A stretch of DNA of 64,000 nucleotides, taken from the NCBI RefSeq assembly GCF_042665095.1, contig NZ_JBHTBV010000008.1. One strand, 5' to 3'. The notes under the pieces are model-generated. The model was not told where the DNA came from. It ran no database searches and worked only from the letters and a program-made list of their open reading frames with translations. Origin of the DNA: Gordonibacter pamelaeae (lineage in GTDB: Bacteria > Actinomycetota > Coriobacteriia > Coriobacteriales > Eggerthellaceae). Of the stretch, positions 26,413 through 35,870 are shown in pieces. The first letter of the stretch is position 1, and each line of letters starts with the position of its first letter. The position numbers and the translations under genes were made by a program.

Positions 26413-29400
26413 GGTGGACGATGACGACGCCACGGCCATCATCGACGCGCTTGAGCGCCACGAAGCCCCTGCCGCCTGCGATGTCGACGGCAACGGCGCC
26501 GTAACGCTCGCCGACCTCCAGTTAGCCGCCGCGAACAGCGGCAAGACGCAGGTGGATGCCACCGTGGCCCGCGCGCTTCCGGCCGCGGCCGCCAAGGCGG
26601 CGCCCGTCGGGGGCACGGTGGCCGACCCAGACGCCCTGGCCTCCGTCGTGAACGGCGGCGCGTCGGTGGAGCTCAGCCCGGTCCAAGGCGCCCTTTCGGA
26701 GGATAATCCCGTCGCGGTGGCCTTCGAGCTTGCGCCCGAAGGCGAGGAGGCTCCCCTGATCGGCGGCATGACCGTCGAGGCGCCCAGCGATAACGCCATC
26801 GAGGGCGGTTATGTCGAGTATGACTACGTTGGGGCCGGTGGGGAAGAGCTGACGGGAAGGGCGAACCTTGTCTCGGCGCCGGCGCCGGCGCCCTTCCTCC
26901 GCTCCCGCGCCGCATCGGCTGCCACGGCCACGGTGGATGCGGGCGGCGCCATCGTCATCGACTTCGGCGGCCAGATCGCCGTGAAGAAGGTCACGCTCAC
27001 CATCACGAAGACCTCCGGCAGCAACAACCTCGCCGAGATCTCCAAGGTGGAGTTCCTGAACAACATGGAGGACCGCATCCCCGAGCCGGACCTGAGCGTT
27101 CCGGGGAGCCTGGCGGCCGTCGCCGGCAGCAAGAAGTTCACCGTCTCGTGGGGCGCCTGCACCAACGTGACGGGCTACGAGCTCTCCCTCACCGCCCCCG
27201 GCAAGGACGGCGCCGCCGTCACGGAGGTCAAGCGCACCACCGCCACCTCCCTTACCCTCGCCTCCTTCAACGGCGGCAAGATCAAGAACGGCACCGTGTT
27301 CCACGTGAAGGTGCGCTCCGCCAACGGCGAATGGCGCAGCCCCTGGTCGGAAGAGGTCGAGGTGACGCCCAAGGCCGAGAAGGCGCCCGATGCCCCCGAG
27401 AACCTCGCGCTCACGGGCACCTATCGCGGCATCAGCGCCAGCTGGAAGAACATGGAGGACACCGATTCCTACCACCTGTTCTACCGCGAGAAGGCCGACG
27501 GTGCCGGATCTTACACGGAGATCGAGGGCATCGCGTCGTCATCGTATCAGCTGACGGGCCTGAAGGACGACACAGAATACGAGGTGTACGTGGTGGGCGT
27601 CAACGAGATAGGGAAGAGCGGTCCCTCGCTTGTGGCGGTGGCCCGCACAGCGAACGTCAACCCTGCCCAGCTTCCGGCGTATCGCCAGATCAACACGAAG
27701 GACACCGACGGGCGCTACCTGAGCCATATCGTTTCGGCAACGTACGGTCGCGGCACCATGGTGGACAGCCCGCTCGATGCCGCCTCGGGCACCGCGAAGA
27801 GCGCGCTCGGGCTCTTCGACGACAGCTACACGTCGTACTTGCAGGTGAACGACTGGGACGAGGGCGGTTACTACCCTGGCCCCAACAAGGGCGTCACCGT
27901 GACGTTCGACGAACCGCAGGAGCTCGGCATGGTCTCGTTCGCCGAGGTGCAGGACGGCGTGCCGTTCGGCAAGGTCAACATCAGCTACGTCGACGAGGGC
28001 GGCGCGTGGAAGACCGCCGACGCGTCCATGCAGATGCGCACGGGCGCAAACGGCCGCAAGTACGCCTTGGCGAAGCTGGCCGCGCCCGTCACCGCCACGA
28101 AGGTGAAGGTCGGCGCCGGGCGCGCCTGGTCGGCCCCGAACGTCGTCATCGCCGAGATGCGCTTCCATGCCTACGACAGCCTCGAGGCCGACATCATGGC
28201 GCTTTACGCCGATGACCTGCACCTCGAGCTCAAAGACGACGTGACGGCCGCCTCCATCGACGTGCTGCAGCAGCGCCTAGACACGCCAGATGCGGCGAGC
28301 GGCGAGTTCCACCCGTACCGCACGGCGCTCCAGGCCGAGCTCGATGCCGCGCGCAAGCTGCTGGCCACCGAGGGCCTCGAGGGCACGGTGCACGTGCACA
28401 ACGGCATCTCCGCGAAGCGCGACAGCTCGCGCAACCTGGGAATCGGCGGCCTCAACGCCTGGCAGCCGCTCGGTGCGGCAGCGGCGGCCGGCGACGAGAT
28501 CGTCGTCTACGCCGGCGCCGCCGGCAAGGCTACGGGAAGCAGCGCCCCGCTGCGCCTCGTGCTGTCGCAGCAGCATGCCGAAGGCGGCGCCACGAAGGTG
28601 CTGGCCACGCTCAAGGCCGGCCGCAACGAGATCACCGTCCCGCAGCTCTCCTCGCTCGACTTCGAGAAGGGCGGCCAGCTCTACGTCGAGTACACCGGCG
28701 CGTCGGACGCCGAGCACTGGGGCGTGCGCGTGAGCGGCGCGACCGCCGTGCCCGCGCTCGACCTCTACCAGGTGGCCGACCCCGCCGAGCGCCTTGCGCG
28801 CACGACGGCCTACCTGGAGAAGCTGGAGGCCCACGTGGGCGGGCTCGCGCAGTTCCACGAAGAGCACCACGCCAAGGGCGGCAACGCCAGCGTGCACTAC
28901 GCCTACGACGAGAAGAACTGCATCGCCAACGCCACCGACATCATGCTCGACCAGATGATGTGCTCGGTGCCGGCCCAGCAGATCCTTGCCGACGCGGGCG
29001 GGGGCTCCACGGAGGCGCGCGCCGAGCGGCTGCTGGCCTCCTTCGATGCCATGGACCAGATGATGGAGCTGTTCTACCAGCACAAGGGCCTCACGAACTC
29101 GTTCGAGAAGAACACCCCCGCCGCGGTGGTCAAGGCGAACTCGCTTCCCTCGCAGCATCTCAACATCCGCTATGCGCGCATGTTCGCAGGCGCGTTCATG
29201 TACGCGGCCGGCAACCACATCGGCATCGAGTGGGGCTCGGTGCCGGGCCTGGCGCAAGGCGCGCCCTACGTGCTCGACGGGGACGGTGCGAGGGTGTCCG
29301 GCAGCCTGTTCGGCTGGGGCATCGGGCATGAGATCGGGCACAACATCAACCAGAGCCAGTACGCCGTGGCCGAGGTCACGAACAACTACTTCGCGCAGCT

Positions 29401-31144
29401 CGCCAGCACCAAAGAGACCAACGCCTCGGCGCGCTTCAAGTACGCCGACGTGTACGACCGCGTGACCTCGGGAGACGAGGGGCGCACGGGCAGCGTGTTC
29501 ACGCAGCTGGCCATGTACTGGCAGCTGCGCCTGGCCTACGATGCGGGCGGCGCGTACGAGACGTACGAAACCTACCAGGACCTGCTCGCGAACCGCTTCT
29601 TCGCCCGCGTGGACAGCTACGCCCGCGCGCCCCTGACGGCGCCCGCGCCCGGCGGCGTGGAGCTTTCCCTGGGCGGCGGCGAGGCCCAGAACATCATGAA
29701 GCTGGCGAGCGCGGCGGCCGAGCGCGACCTCACGGAGTTCTTCGCGCGCTGGGGCCTTTCGCCCAACGAGGACACGGCGGCCTATATGGCCCAGTTCGAG
29801 CCCGAGACGCGCGCCGTCTGCTACGCGAGCGACGATGCACGTGCCTGGGCCCGCGCGAACAAGGACGCGGCCGACGTTGCCGGCAAAGACGTGGTCGAGG
29901 CCTCGGCCTCCGCGAACGGCAGCAAGGTGACGCTCGCGCTCGGCACGGACGCGACCGTCGGCGAGAGCGTGCTCGGCTACGAGATCGCGCGCATCACGCT
30001 GGCCGACGGCAAGGCCCAGCGCGAGGTGGTGGGCTTCTCAACCGAGGGCTCCTACACCGACGACGCCTCGGCGCTCGGCAACCGCACCGTGTCCTACGAG
30101 GTGACGGCCGTGGACAAGTTCCTGAACCGCTCCGCGGCGAAGGCGCTCGAGCCCCTCAAGCTCTCGGGCGACGGCCAGCACGCGAAGGACGGCTGGACGG
30201 TGGCCACGAACATGGCCTCCGACCAAGACGTCGTGCCGCCCGCGACCGATGACGACCCCGACGCGCCGGCGCCCGTGCCCGCCTCGGGCCGCATGGTGGA
30301 CGACGATCCCGCCACCGTGTTCACCGGAACGTCCGCGGACGCCGATCCGGTCATGACCATCGACCTGGGCAAGCCCACGCCCGTGACCGCGCTGCGCTAC
30401 ACGCTGCAGGGCGCGGCGGAGGGTGCGCCGCTCGGCGCGTACCGCATCGAGGCGAGCCTGGACGGCGAGGAGTTCGCCACCCTCAAGGAGGGCAGGCTTG
30501 CGCTCGGCGCCGACGGCACGGCCACGCTCTACTTCGACAACGGCGAGGACCCGTGGGTCTGCACCTACGACGCGCGCTACCTGCGCATCACGGCGGTAGG
30601 CCAGGCAAACCACCCGCTCTCGGTGGGCGAGGTCGACGTGTTCGGCCCCTCCGGCGACAACGTGGAGCTGACGGAGGCCGACGGCATTCCCGCCATCGGC
30701 GTGCTCAAGAGCGACTTCGAGTACCAACCGGCCATGGACGGCCAGGCGGCGCGGTCCACCCCGAAGGGATCCGTCGTGTTCACCGGCTCGTACAAGGGCA
30801 ACCCCGCCTACAACGTGGTGATGCTCTACGACGAGGCCGGCAACGTGGTGGGCGGCACGGACGCCGACGGCAACCTGGTTGCCAGCCAGATCATCCTGGC
30901 CCCCGATCCGGGCGATGCGCTTCTGGGCGAGACGTCCGAGGGCCGCTGGGTGTACTGGATCGAGCCCGGCCAGCTGGCGGGCGCGAAGCTGCCCGCCCAG
31001 GTGCGTGCCGAGCTCTACCGCGTGGACGACGCGCTTACGAACGTCGGGCAGCGCCTGACGAGCGACTCGCTGTTCGCGGGCGTGCCCGAGAAGCTGCCCG
31101 AGATCGAGCTGCGCAGCGGCGCCTCCGCCGCGGCGAACGACTAG
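26402..31144 (+). CDS. M60-like (mucin-type) metalloprotease with dockerin remnant, FnIII and F5/8C domains; 5'-truncated
   Basis: About 1,580 residues. Order: the second half of a dockerin (VVDDDDATAIIDAL, then the calcium loop DVDGNGAVTLAD, 26411-26530), a region ending in a discoidin-like strand, two fibronectin III domains (about 27080-27650), an F5/8C-like domain (27690-28170), the M60 peptidase with HEIGH at 29327-29341 and a downstream Glu in the gluzincin pattern, a second F5/8C domain (about 30190-30650) and an uncharacterised C-terminal domain. M60 enzymes cut O-glycosylated mucin-type proteins. There is no signal peptide, dockerin first half or ribosome site: homology stops at 26411. 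ATG 26402 is only formally a start. The cohesin-like gene follows after 26 bases. Confidence 0.82.
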   Translation: MGHVVDDDDATAIIDALERHEAPAACDVDGNGAVTLADLQLAAANSGKTQVDATVARALPAAAAKAAPVGGTVADPDALASVVNGGASVELSPVQGALSEDNPVAVAFELAPEGEEAPLIGGMTVEAPSDNAIEGGYVEYDYVGAGGEELTGRANLVSAPAPAPFLRSRAASAATATVDAGGAIVIDFGGQIAVKKVTLTITKTSGSNNLAEISKVEFLNNMEDRIPEPDLSVPGSLAAVAGSKKFTVSWGACTNVTGYELSLTAPGKDGAAVTEVKRTTATSLTLASFNGGKIKNGTVFHVKVRSANGEWRSPWSEEVEVTPKAEKAPDAPENLALTGTYRGISASWKNMEDTDSYHLFYREKADGAGSYTEIEGIASSSYQLTGLKDDTEYEVYVVGVNEIGKSGPSLVAVARTANVNPAQLPAYRQINTKDTDGRYLSHIVSATYGRGTMVDSPLDAASGTAKSALGLFDDSYTSYLQVNDWDEGGYYPGPNKGVTVTFDEPQELGMVSFAEVQDGVPFGKVNISYVDEGGAWKTADASMQMRTGANGRKYALAKLAAPVTATKVKVGAGRAWSAPNVVIAEMRFHAYDSLEADIMALYADDLHLELKDDVTAASIDVLQQRLDTPDAASGEFHPYRTALQAELDAARKLLATEGLEGTVHVHNGISAKRDSSRNLGIGGLNAWQPLGAAAAAGDEIVVYAGAAGKATGSSAPLRLVLSQQHAEGGATKVLATLKAGRNEITVPQLSSLDFEKGGQLYVEYTGASDAEHWGVRVSGATAVPALDLYQVADPAERLARTTAYLEKLEAHVGGLAQFHEEHHAKGGNASVHYAYDEKNCIANATDIMLDQMMCSVPAQQILADAGGGSTEARAERLLASFDAMDQMMELFYQHKGLTNSFEKNTPAAVVKANSLPSQHLNIRYARMFAGAFMYAAGNHIGIEWGSVPGLAQGAPYVLDGDGARVSGSLFGWGIGHEIGHNINQSQYAVAEVTNNYFAQLASTKETNASARFKYADVYDRVTSGDEGRTGSVFTQLAMYWQLRLAYDAGGAYETYETYQDLLANRFFARVDSYARAPLTAPAPGGVELSLGGGEAQNIMKLASAAAERDLTEFFARWGLSPNEDTAAYMAQFEPETRAVCYASDDARAWARANKDAADVAGKDVVEASASANGSKVTLALGTDATVGESVLGYEIARITLADGKAQREVVGFSTEGSYTDDASALGNRTVSYEVTAVDKFLNRSAAKALEPLKLSGDGQHAKDGWTVATNMASDQDVVPPATDDDPDAPAPVPASGRMVDDDPATVFTGTSADADPVMTIDLGKPTPVTALRYTLQGAAEGAPLGAYRIEASLDGEEFATLKEGRLALGADGTATLYFDNGEDPWVCTYDARYLRITAVGQANHPLSVGEVDVFGPSGDNVELTEADGIPAIGVLKSDFEYQPAMDGQAARSTPKGSVVFTGSYKGNPAYNVVMLYDEAGNVVGGTDADGNLVASQIILAPDPGDALLGETSEGRWVYWIEPGQLAGAKLPAQVRAELYRVDDALTNVGQRLTSDSLFAGVPEKLPEIELRSGASAAAND

Positions 31145-31170
31145 CCCGCACCGAGAGAAACGGTTGAGAA

Positions 31171-31983
31171 ATGGCTGAAACGATGAAGAAGATGGCAGCG
31201 GCCGCCCTTGCGGCGTGCGCGCTCTGCCTTGCGCTGGTGCCGGGCATCGCCTGGGCGGCGGTCGATCCCGAGGCGGTTGTCGAGGGGGCGGGGGACGGCG
31301 CGGCCGTTTCCCTCAAGCTGCCCGACGGCCCTCGCGACGATGTGCGCACCCTGCGGCTCGGTTTGACGGTGACGGCTGCCGACCTCGAAGGGGTGCAGGT
31401 GGACTTCGCGTTCGACGGCTCGCTGGACGGCGTGGCGGTCAAGGAGGCGCGCTATCGGCACGAGGGCGGTGTCGGCCATCTGAACCTGTATCTGGCCGGC
31501 AACAAGAACCTGTACGAGAACGACGTCCTGAAGCTCGGCACCGTGAAGTTGACGGGGGCCGACGGCACGACGGTTGGGATCGGCGCGGGCGAGCTGGGCG
31601 TGGTGAGCGCCGCGCACGACGCATCCGAGCCCACCCTGTTCTCGACGGGGCCGGTCACGGTCGAGATCGGCGCTGCCACCCCGAACCCGCCCGATCCCCC
31701 TGCGGGCGGCGGGGAGGAAGAAGGCGGCGACGCGGGCGGCGATGAAGGGGGCTCTGGTTCCGGTTCCGGCTCCGGCTCCGGTACGGGCGGGGGCGCGGGC
31801 GACGGCTCCGGGAGCGGTGGCGCGGATGCCGATGCGAACAGGAGCCCGGGGGCTCCCTCCGGCACCGAGCAGCCGCTCATGGCCACGGGCGACGGTCTTG
31901 CCGTTCCGCTTGCCGTATGCGGCGCCGTTGCGCTTGCCGCAGTTGCGGCGGCAGCTTGCAGCCTCGCCAGGAGGCCGCGCTAG
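31171..31983 (+). CDS. Cell-wall-anchored protein with cohesin-like domain
   Basis: 270 residues. A signal peptide (cut near AWAAVDPE) is followed by a beta-sandwich of about 130 residues whose pattern (DLEGVQVDFAFDGSLDGV, then VLKLGTVKLTG and a closing TGPVTVEIGA strand) resembles cohesin domains. A Pro/Gly/Ser/Glu linker comes next, then LMATGD as an LAXTG-type sorting signal of Actinomycetota, a membrane helix and an RRPR tail. It directly follows a dockerin-bearing protease, so it may be the surface receptor for it. The cohesin call rests on pattern and context only. A weak ribosome site and in-frame ATGs at 31171 and 31183 leave the start open. Confidence 0.6.
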   Translation: MAETMKKMAAAALAACALCLALVPGIAWAAVDPEAVVEGAGDGAAVSLKLPDGPRDDVRTLRLGLTVTAADLEGVQVDFAFDGSLDGVAVKEARYRHEGGVGHLNLYLAGNKNLYENDVLKLGTVKLTGADGTTVGIGAGELGVVSAAHDASEPTLFSTGPVTVEIGAATPNPPDPPAGGGEEEGGDAGGDEGGSGSGSGSGSGTGGGAGDGSGSGGADADANRSPGAPSGTEQPLMATGDGLAVPLAVCGAVALAAVAAAACSLARRPR

Positions 31984-33082
31984 GCAGAGGGCCTCTGCCG
32001 GTGGGCGCCGGCACCCTTGCGCGTCCGGTTCTTGGCGTGCAAGACGGCGCCCGCGCCGCCGGCGACGACGACAGCGGCCGCTGTGGCGCCGACGGCCCAG
32101 ACGAAGCCGGGGACCTGCTCCTCGGCGTATGCCGGCGCCCCGTCGTCTCGGGCGTCCTCGTCCAAGGCGGCGTGCGTGTCGTCCGCCTTGGACGCATCGT
32201 CTTCGGCGCTGTCCCCGCCCTCGTCGGCCGGTGCGTCCTCCTCTGCGTCCTCCCCGCCGCCCGGGGCGGCCTCGGCGCGCTCCACGCCGGGCAGCAGGAT
32301 CTTCGGCGCGCTCCCGGGGTTCACGCGCTCGCTCTCGCCCTGCGCCGCCCCGCCCCGGTTGCCGCCGCTGTCGCCAGCATCGGCCTCCGGCGGGTTCACC
32401 ACGACGGGCGGCTCCTCATCGGGATCGTCGGGATCGGGGCGCCATGCGCCTTCGTAGGCGATGAGCGCGGGTGCGAACTCGGTGGTCGTCAGCACGCCGT
32501 CCTCGAGCGTCACCGCGGTCGCGCGAAGGTAGAAGTCGCGGTAGTCGACGGTGTCCGACGAGTAGCTCACCGTGCAGTACCTCATCACCGTATGCTGGTC
32601 GTCGGCGAAAACGGGGGTTATGCTGTTCGTGCCCGATGCGTATTCCCGCCAGCTCTCCTCCCACTCGAAGGTGCCCCAGCGCTCCCATGAGTCCGGCTCG
32701 TCCGCGTACGCGCGGTCGACGTAGAGCACCTGCAGGGCGGGGTGCCCGGTTTCCTCGTCGCAGAGGTTGGGATCGACCGGTAGGACTGGAAGGTACAGCA
32801 GCGCGCTCATGCCGACAGCGGGGATGATGCGGATGATCTGGCCGAACGGCTCGTCCACGTGGTCGATGCCGCTTCCGGGGCCGCCTCGCCGCCCCCGCAG
32901 CCGGGAGCGAGGCCCCCGTCGCCCCCTATCATGCCGCCCCCCGGCAAGCCCCCGAGCGCGCCTCCCGCTGCGCCATCCGCCCATGCCGCCGTCCCGCCGC
33001 CGAAGGCCAGTGCGGCCGCCAGGCCCAAGGACGCTGTGGCGCGGGCGGCGGGGAGGGGGTGTTTTCTGGTAAGATGCCGCAC
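31980..33082 (-). pseudogene. Membrane-anchored surface protein of unknown function, frameshifted
   Basis: Two frames appear to form one gene. GTG 33082 (with AAGGA in front) starts a signal peptide (LTRKHPLP, then ATASLGLAAALAFGGG) and a Gly-rich stretch up to EAAPEA. The main domain (GSGIDHVDEPFGQII, VLPVDPNLCDEETG and so on) continues in another frame; restoring one G in the GG near 32876-32879 joins them. A long Asp/Glu/Ala stalk, a membrane helix (VWAVGATAAAVVVAGGAG) and a basic tail end it. I do not recognise the extracellular domain. It is convergent with the cohesin-like gene, overlapping it by four bases, and divergent from the histidine kinase. Confidence 0.6.
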
Positions 33083-33115
33083 GGAGTATCCTTGTCGTTG
33101 GGAAGAGGGGTTGTC

Positions 33116-35128
33116 ATGTCGGTTCGCTCGGCCGTGCGCGCGGCCGCTCCCGCGGCAGCGATCTTCCTGCTGGCGGGATGCCTGCTCGCGCTGGCGTACT
33201 ACCATGATAACAAATACCTGTCCCCGCCGCCCTACGGCGCGGACGGCGTCCTCGAGTTGACGGATGCCGACCTCGGGCGCCCCGTGCCCCTCGTGGACGG
33301 CTGGCTGCTCTCCGTGGACGGGGCCCCGGCGGCCGAGGCGTTCATCGGCCAGTACTCCAACTTCTCCTTCGCGCCGGGCGGCACGTCGGCCTTCGGGTCC
33401 GCCGTCTACGAGCTCGAGCTGCGCTACGACGGCGATGCTCCCGAGCGCGCGCTCGTGCTGCTGGTGCCCGAGGTGTACGGCGACTTCACCCTGTACGTGG
33501 ACGGCGCCGTGGCGGCGGCGGGCGGCGACGGTGCGCAGGTGGGCATCGTGGTGCGCGACGGCACGCGCCTCGAGCTGGAGGTGGAGAACCGGGAGCATTA
33601 CTACAGCGGGCTGTACTACCCGCCCGTGCTCGGCACGGCGCAGGCCATGGGGCAGCTGGACTTCGCGAACGCGCTCGGCACCTGCGTGCTGGTGCTCGGC
33701 CCCCTTGCGGCGGCGCTGCTCTCCTTCGCGGTGCGCCGCCGGGGCGACGGCGATGCGCTCGTGGGCGACTTCGGCGTGCTGTGCCTGGCGTTCGCGGTGG
33801 CCGGCGCGCACGGGTTGGCGTGGCGCGCGGGCATTGCGGGCGCCTGGTGGTACGCCCTGGAGGACGCGGCGTGGGCGTGCGTGCTCGTGGCGGCCGTGGC
33901 GCTGGCCGCCCGCGCCGCGGGCCTGCCGTGGACGCAGGCGGGGCACCCGGCCGCGCGGTGGGGGGCCCGGGCGCTGTGGCTGCTGCCGGCCGCCACGTTC
34001 GCCTGGGCGGCGGCCCTGCCCGCGCTTCCCGCCTCCATCGGGGCGTACGCCGCGTTCCAGAGCGCGGTGCGCATCGCGTGCTGGGGGCTGTTCGCGGGCT
34101 GCGCCGTGGCGGGGGCGCGCAACCGCAGCGCCGAGGCGCGGTTCGTGCTGTACGGCTGCGCGGTGCTGGGCGCCGCCCTTGCGGCGAACCTTCTGGACGA
34201 CAACGCCTACGAGCCGCTGTACGGCCTGTGGCAGCACGAGTACGCGGGGCTCATGCTGGTGGGCGTGTTCGCCTGGATGCTCGCCGCGCGCCTGCGCCGC
34301 CTGCGGGCCGCGCAGGAGCAGGTGCGAGATCTGGAGGTGCAGGTGCGCGCCGCCGAGGCGGGCCTCGTGCACCTAAGGCACGGCGAGCGGGAGGCGCGCA
34401 CGGCGCGCCACGACCTGCGCCACCACGTGGCCGCCCTGCGGAGGATGGCCGAAGAGGGGGCGTGGGAGGACTGCCGCGCCTACCTGGACGAGCTCGCGGA
34501 GCAGCAGGACGCCGCGCCGCCCCTGCGCTACACGGGCAACGTTGTGGCGAACGCGGTGCTGGCCGCCTACCTCGCGCCGGCGCAGGCCGCGGGCGTGCGC
34601 GTGGAGTGCGACGTGCGCGTGCCCGAGCGCCTGGGCCTGGGCGCCACCGAGCTGTCCGTGCTGTTGTCGAACCTGCTGTCCAACGCCGTGGAGGCATGCG
34701 AGCGCGCCCGCGCGGCGGGCGAGGACGAGCCGTACCTCGCGCTCTCCATGCGCACGAGCGGCAACGTGCTGGCCCTGCGCTGCGAGAACTCGGCCGCGCC
34801 CGACGCGTCGTTTCTGGCCACGAGCAAGGAGAACCCGCGCGAGCACGGCCTGGGGCTGCCTGCCATGCGCGAGATAGCCCGGCGCCACCGCGGCGAGCTC
34901 TTCGCCGAGGCCGCCGACGGCCGCGCCGTCGTGCGCATCGGCCTCGCGCTCGACGGCGGGGACGGGACGTCTGCCGGGCAGGACGCCCCCTCCGCCTGCG
35001 ACGGGGGCGGCGCCGGCAGCGGGGACATGCCCGCCGCGCCAGGAGGCGGTGCCTCCGGGCGCGGCTCCGCCGACGGCGGGTCCGCTCCCGCCGCGCCGGG
35101 CCCCTCCGCCGGCGGCGAAATGTGGTGA
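33116..35128 (+). CDS. Membrane sensor histidine kinase, AgrC/GHKL type
   Basis: 670 residues. An N-terminal membrane anchor is followed by an extracellular beta-rich domain of about 140 residues (similar in layout to 7TMR-DISM sensors), then about seven membrane helices, a coiled coil (RAAQEQVRDLEVQVRAAEAG), the phospho-acceptor box ARHDLRHHVAALRRM and a GHKL ATPase with SNLLSNAVEA and HGLGLPAM. A Gly/Ala/Pro-rich tail of about 60 residues ends it. ATG 33116 has GAGGGG. No response regulator lies next to it, so its partner is elsewhere or lost. Its start is only 33 bases from the divergent surface-protein start. Confidence 0.85.
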   Translation: MSVRSAVRAAAPAAAIFLLAGCLLALAYYHDNKYLSPPPYGADGVLELTDADLGRPVPLVDGWLLSVDGAPAAEAFIGQYSNFSFAPGGTSAFGSAVYELELRYDGDAPERALVLLVPEVYGDFTLYVDGAVAAAGGDGAQVGIVVRDGTRLELEVENREHYYSGLYYPPVLGTAQAMGQLDFANALGTCVLVLGPLAAALLSFAVRRRGDGDALVGDFGVLCLAFAVAGAHGLAWRAGIAGAWWYALEDAAWACVLVAAVALAARAAGLPWTQAGHPAARWGARALWLLPAATFAWAAALPALPASIGAYAAFQSAVRIACWGLFAGCAVAGARNRSAEARFVLYGCAVLGAALAANLLDDNAYEPLYGLWQHEYAGLMLVGVFAWMLAARLRRLRAAQEQVRDLEVQVRAAEAGLVHLRHGEREARTARHDLRHHVAALRRMAEEGAWEDCRAYLDELAEQQDAAPPLRYTGNVVANAVLAAYLAPAQAAGVRVECDVRVPERLGLGATELSVLLSNLLSNAVEACERARAAGEDEPYLALSMRTSGNVLALRCENSAAPDASFLATSKENPREHGLGLPAMREIARRHRGELFAEAADGRAVVRIGLALDGGDGTSAGQDAPSACDGGGAGSGDMPAAPGGGASGRGSADGGSAPAAPGPSAGGEMW

Positions 35129-35154
35129 GATTGCGAGAGCCCTGATCGCGTCAC

Positions 35155-35183
35155 TAGGCAACGGTCGCAGAATATGGTATAAC
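35155..35183 (+). promoter_or_regulatory. Candidate promoter of the rimP-nusA-infB operon
   Basis: TAGGCA (35155-35160) and TATAAC (35178-35183) are separated by 17 bases. They precede a long leader of about 190 bases. Confidence 0.5.
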
Positions 35184-35246
35184 CTACCAAGCAAACGCGC
35201 ACGAGGCGGGTGAGAGGTACGTGCGCACCATACTTTCGAAGCATGA

Positions 35247-35279
35247 GAAAGTGGGCCTGTTCCCGCTTTCTTTGTTTGT
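35247..35279 (+). terminator. Leader hairpin (attenuator candidate) before rimP
   Basis: GAAAGTGGG (35247-35255) pairs with CCCGCTTTC (35262-35270) around a six-base loop, then TTTGTTTG. It lies between the promoter and rimP, where NusA autoregulation of its own operon would act. That role is inference. Confidence 0.5.
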
Positions 35280-35384
35280 AGAGGGCCGGTTCGCCCCACG
35301 CCGCGAGGCGTAGGGATATCCGGCCCGGCAAGACGGCACGGCGGCGCGCAGGAGAAGGCGCGCCGGGCGAGAGAGGAGGCGGAC

Positions 35385-35855
35385 GTGCTCGGCAAGAAGG
35401 AACAGCAGCTGCTCGACGCGCTGGCCCCCCGCGCGGCCGAGGAGGGCGTGGAGATTGTCACCGTGGAGGTGGCAGGTGCGAAGAAAGCACCTACCATCAG
35501 GGTGTACATAGATGTGGAAGGCGGCGTGAGCTTCGACGAGCTCTCGGCTGCCCAGGCATGGATCAACGACCTCATGGACGAGCTCGACCCGTTCCCCGGC
35601 GCCTACACGCTGGAGGTCTCGTCGCCCGGCATCGACCGCCCGCTGCGCACGCCGGAGCACTTCGCCCGGTTCGCCGGCGAGACGGCCGTGGTGAAGACGG
35701 CGGCCCCGCTCGACGGGCGCAGCGCCTTCACCGGCACCATCGCGGGCGTCGCGGACGGCGTGGTGGAGCTCGACGTGGACGGCACCGCCTTCCGCATCCC
35801 CGTATCCGACATCAAGCGCGCCCACCTCAAGGGCGCTATCGATTTCAGCTCATAG
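35385..35855 (+). CDS. rimP: Ribosome maturation factor RimP
   Basis: 156 residues with the N-terminal RimP alpha/beta domain (EIVTVEVAG, RVYIDVEGGV, ALDPFPGAYTLEVSSPGIDRPL) and the C-terminal SH3-like barrel ending in VSDIKRAHL. It helps assemble the 30S ribosomal subunit. The start is GTG with AGGAGG. It leads the translation operon, with nusA 15 bases downstream. Confidence 0.93.
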   Translation: MLGKKEQQLLDALAPRAAEEGVEIVTVEVAGAKKAPTIRVYIDVEGGVSFDELSAAQAWINDLMDELDPFPGAYTLEVSSPGIDRPLRTPEHFARFAGETAVVKTAAPLDGRSAFTGTIAGVADGVVELDVDGTAFRIPVSDIKRAHLKGAIDFSS

Positions 35856-35870
35856 GAAAGGACTTCAGAC

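Noticed and set aside
26402..26799. N-terminal extension of the minus-strand regulator (frame open to 26799)
   Set aside because: It is the exact antisense of the dockerin and following region of the protease, with Ser/Ala-rich nonsense composition.
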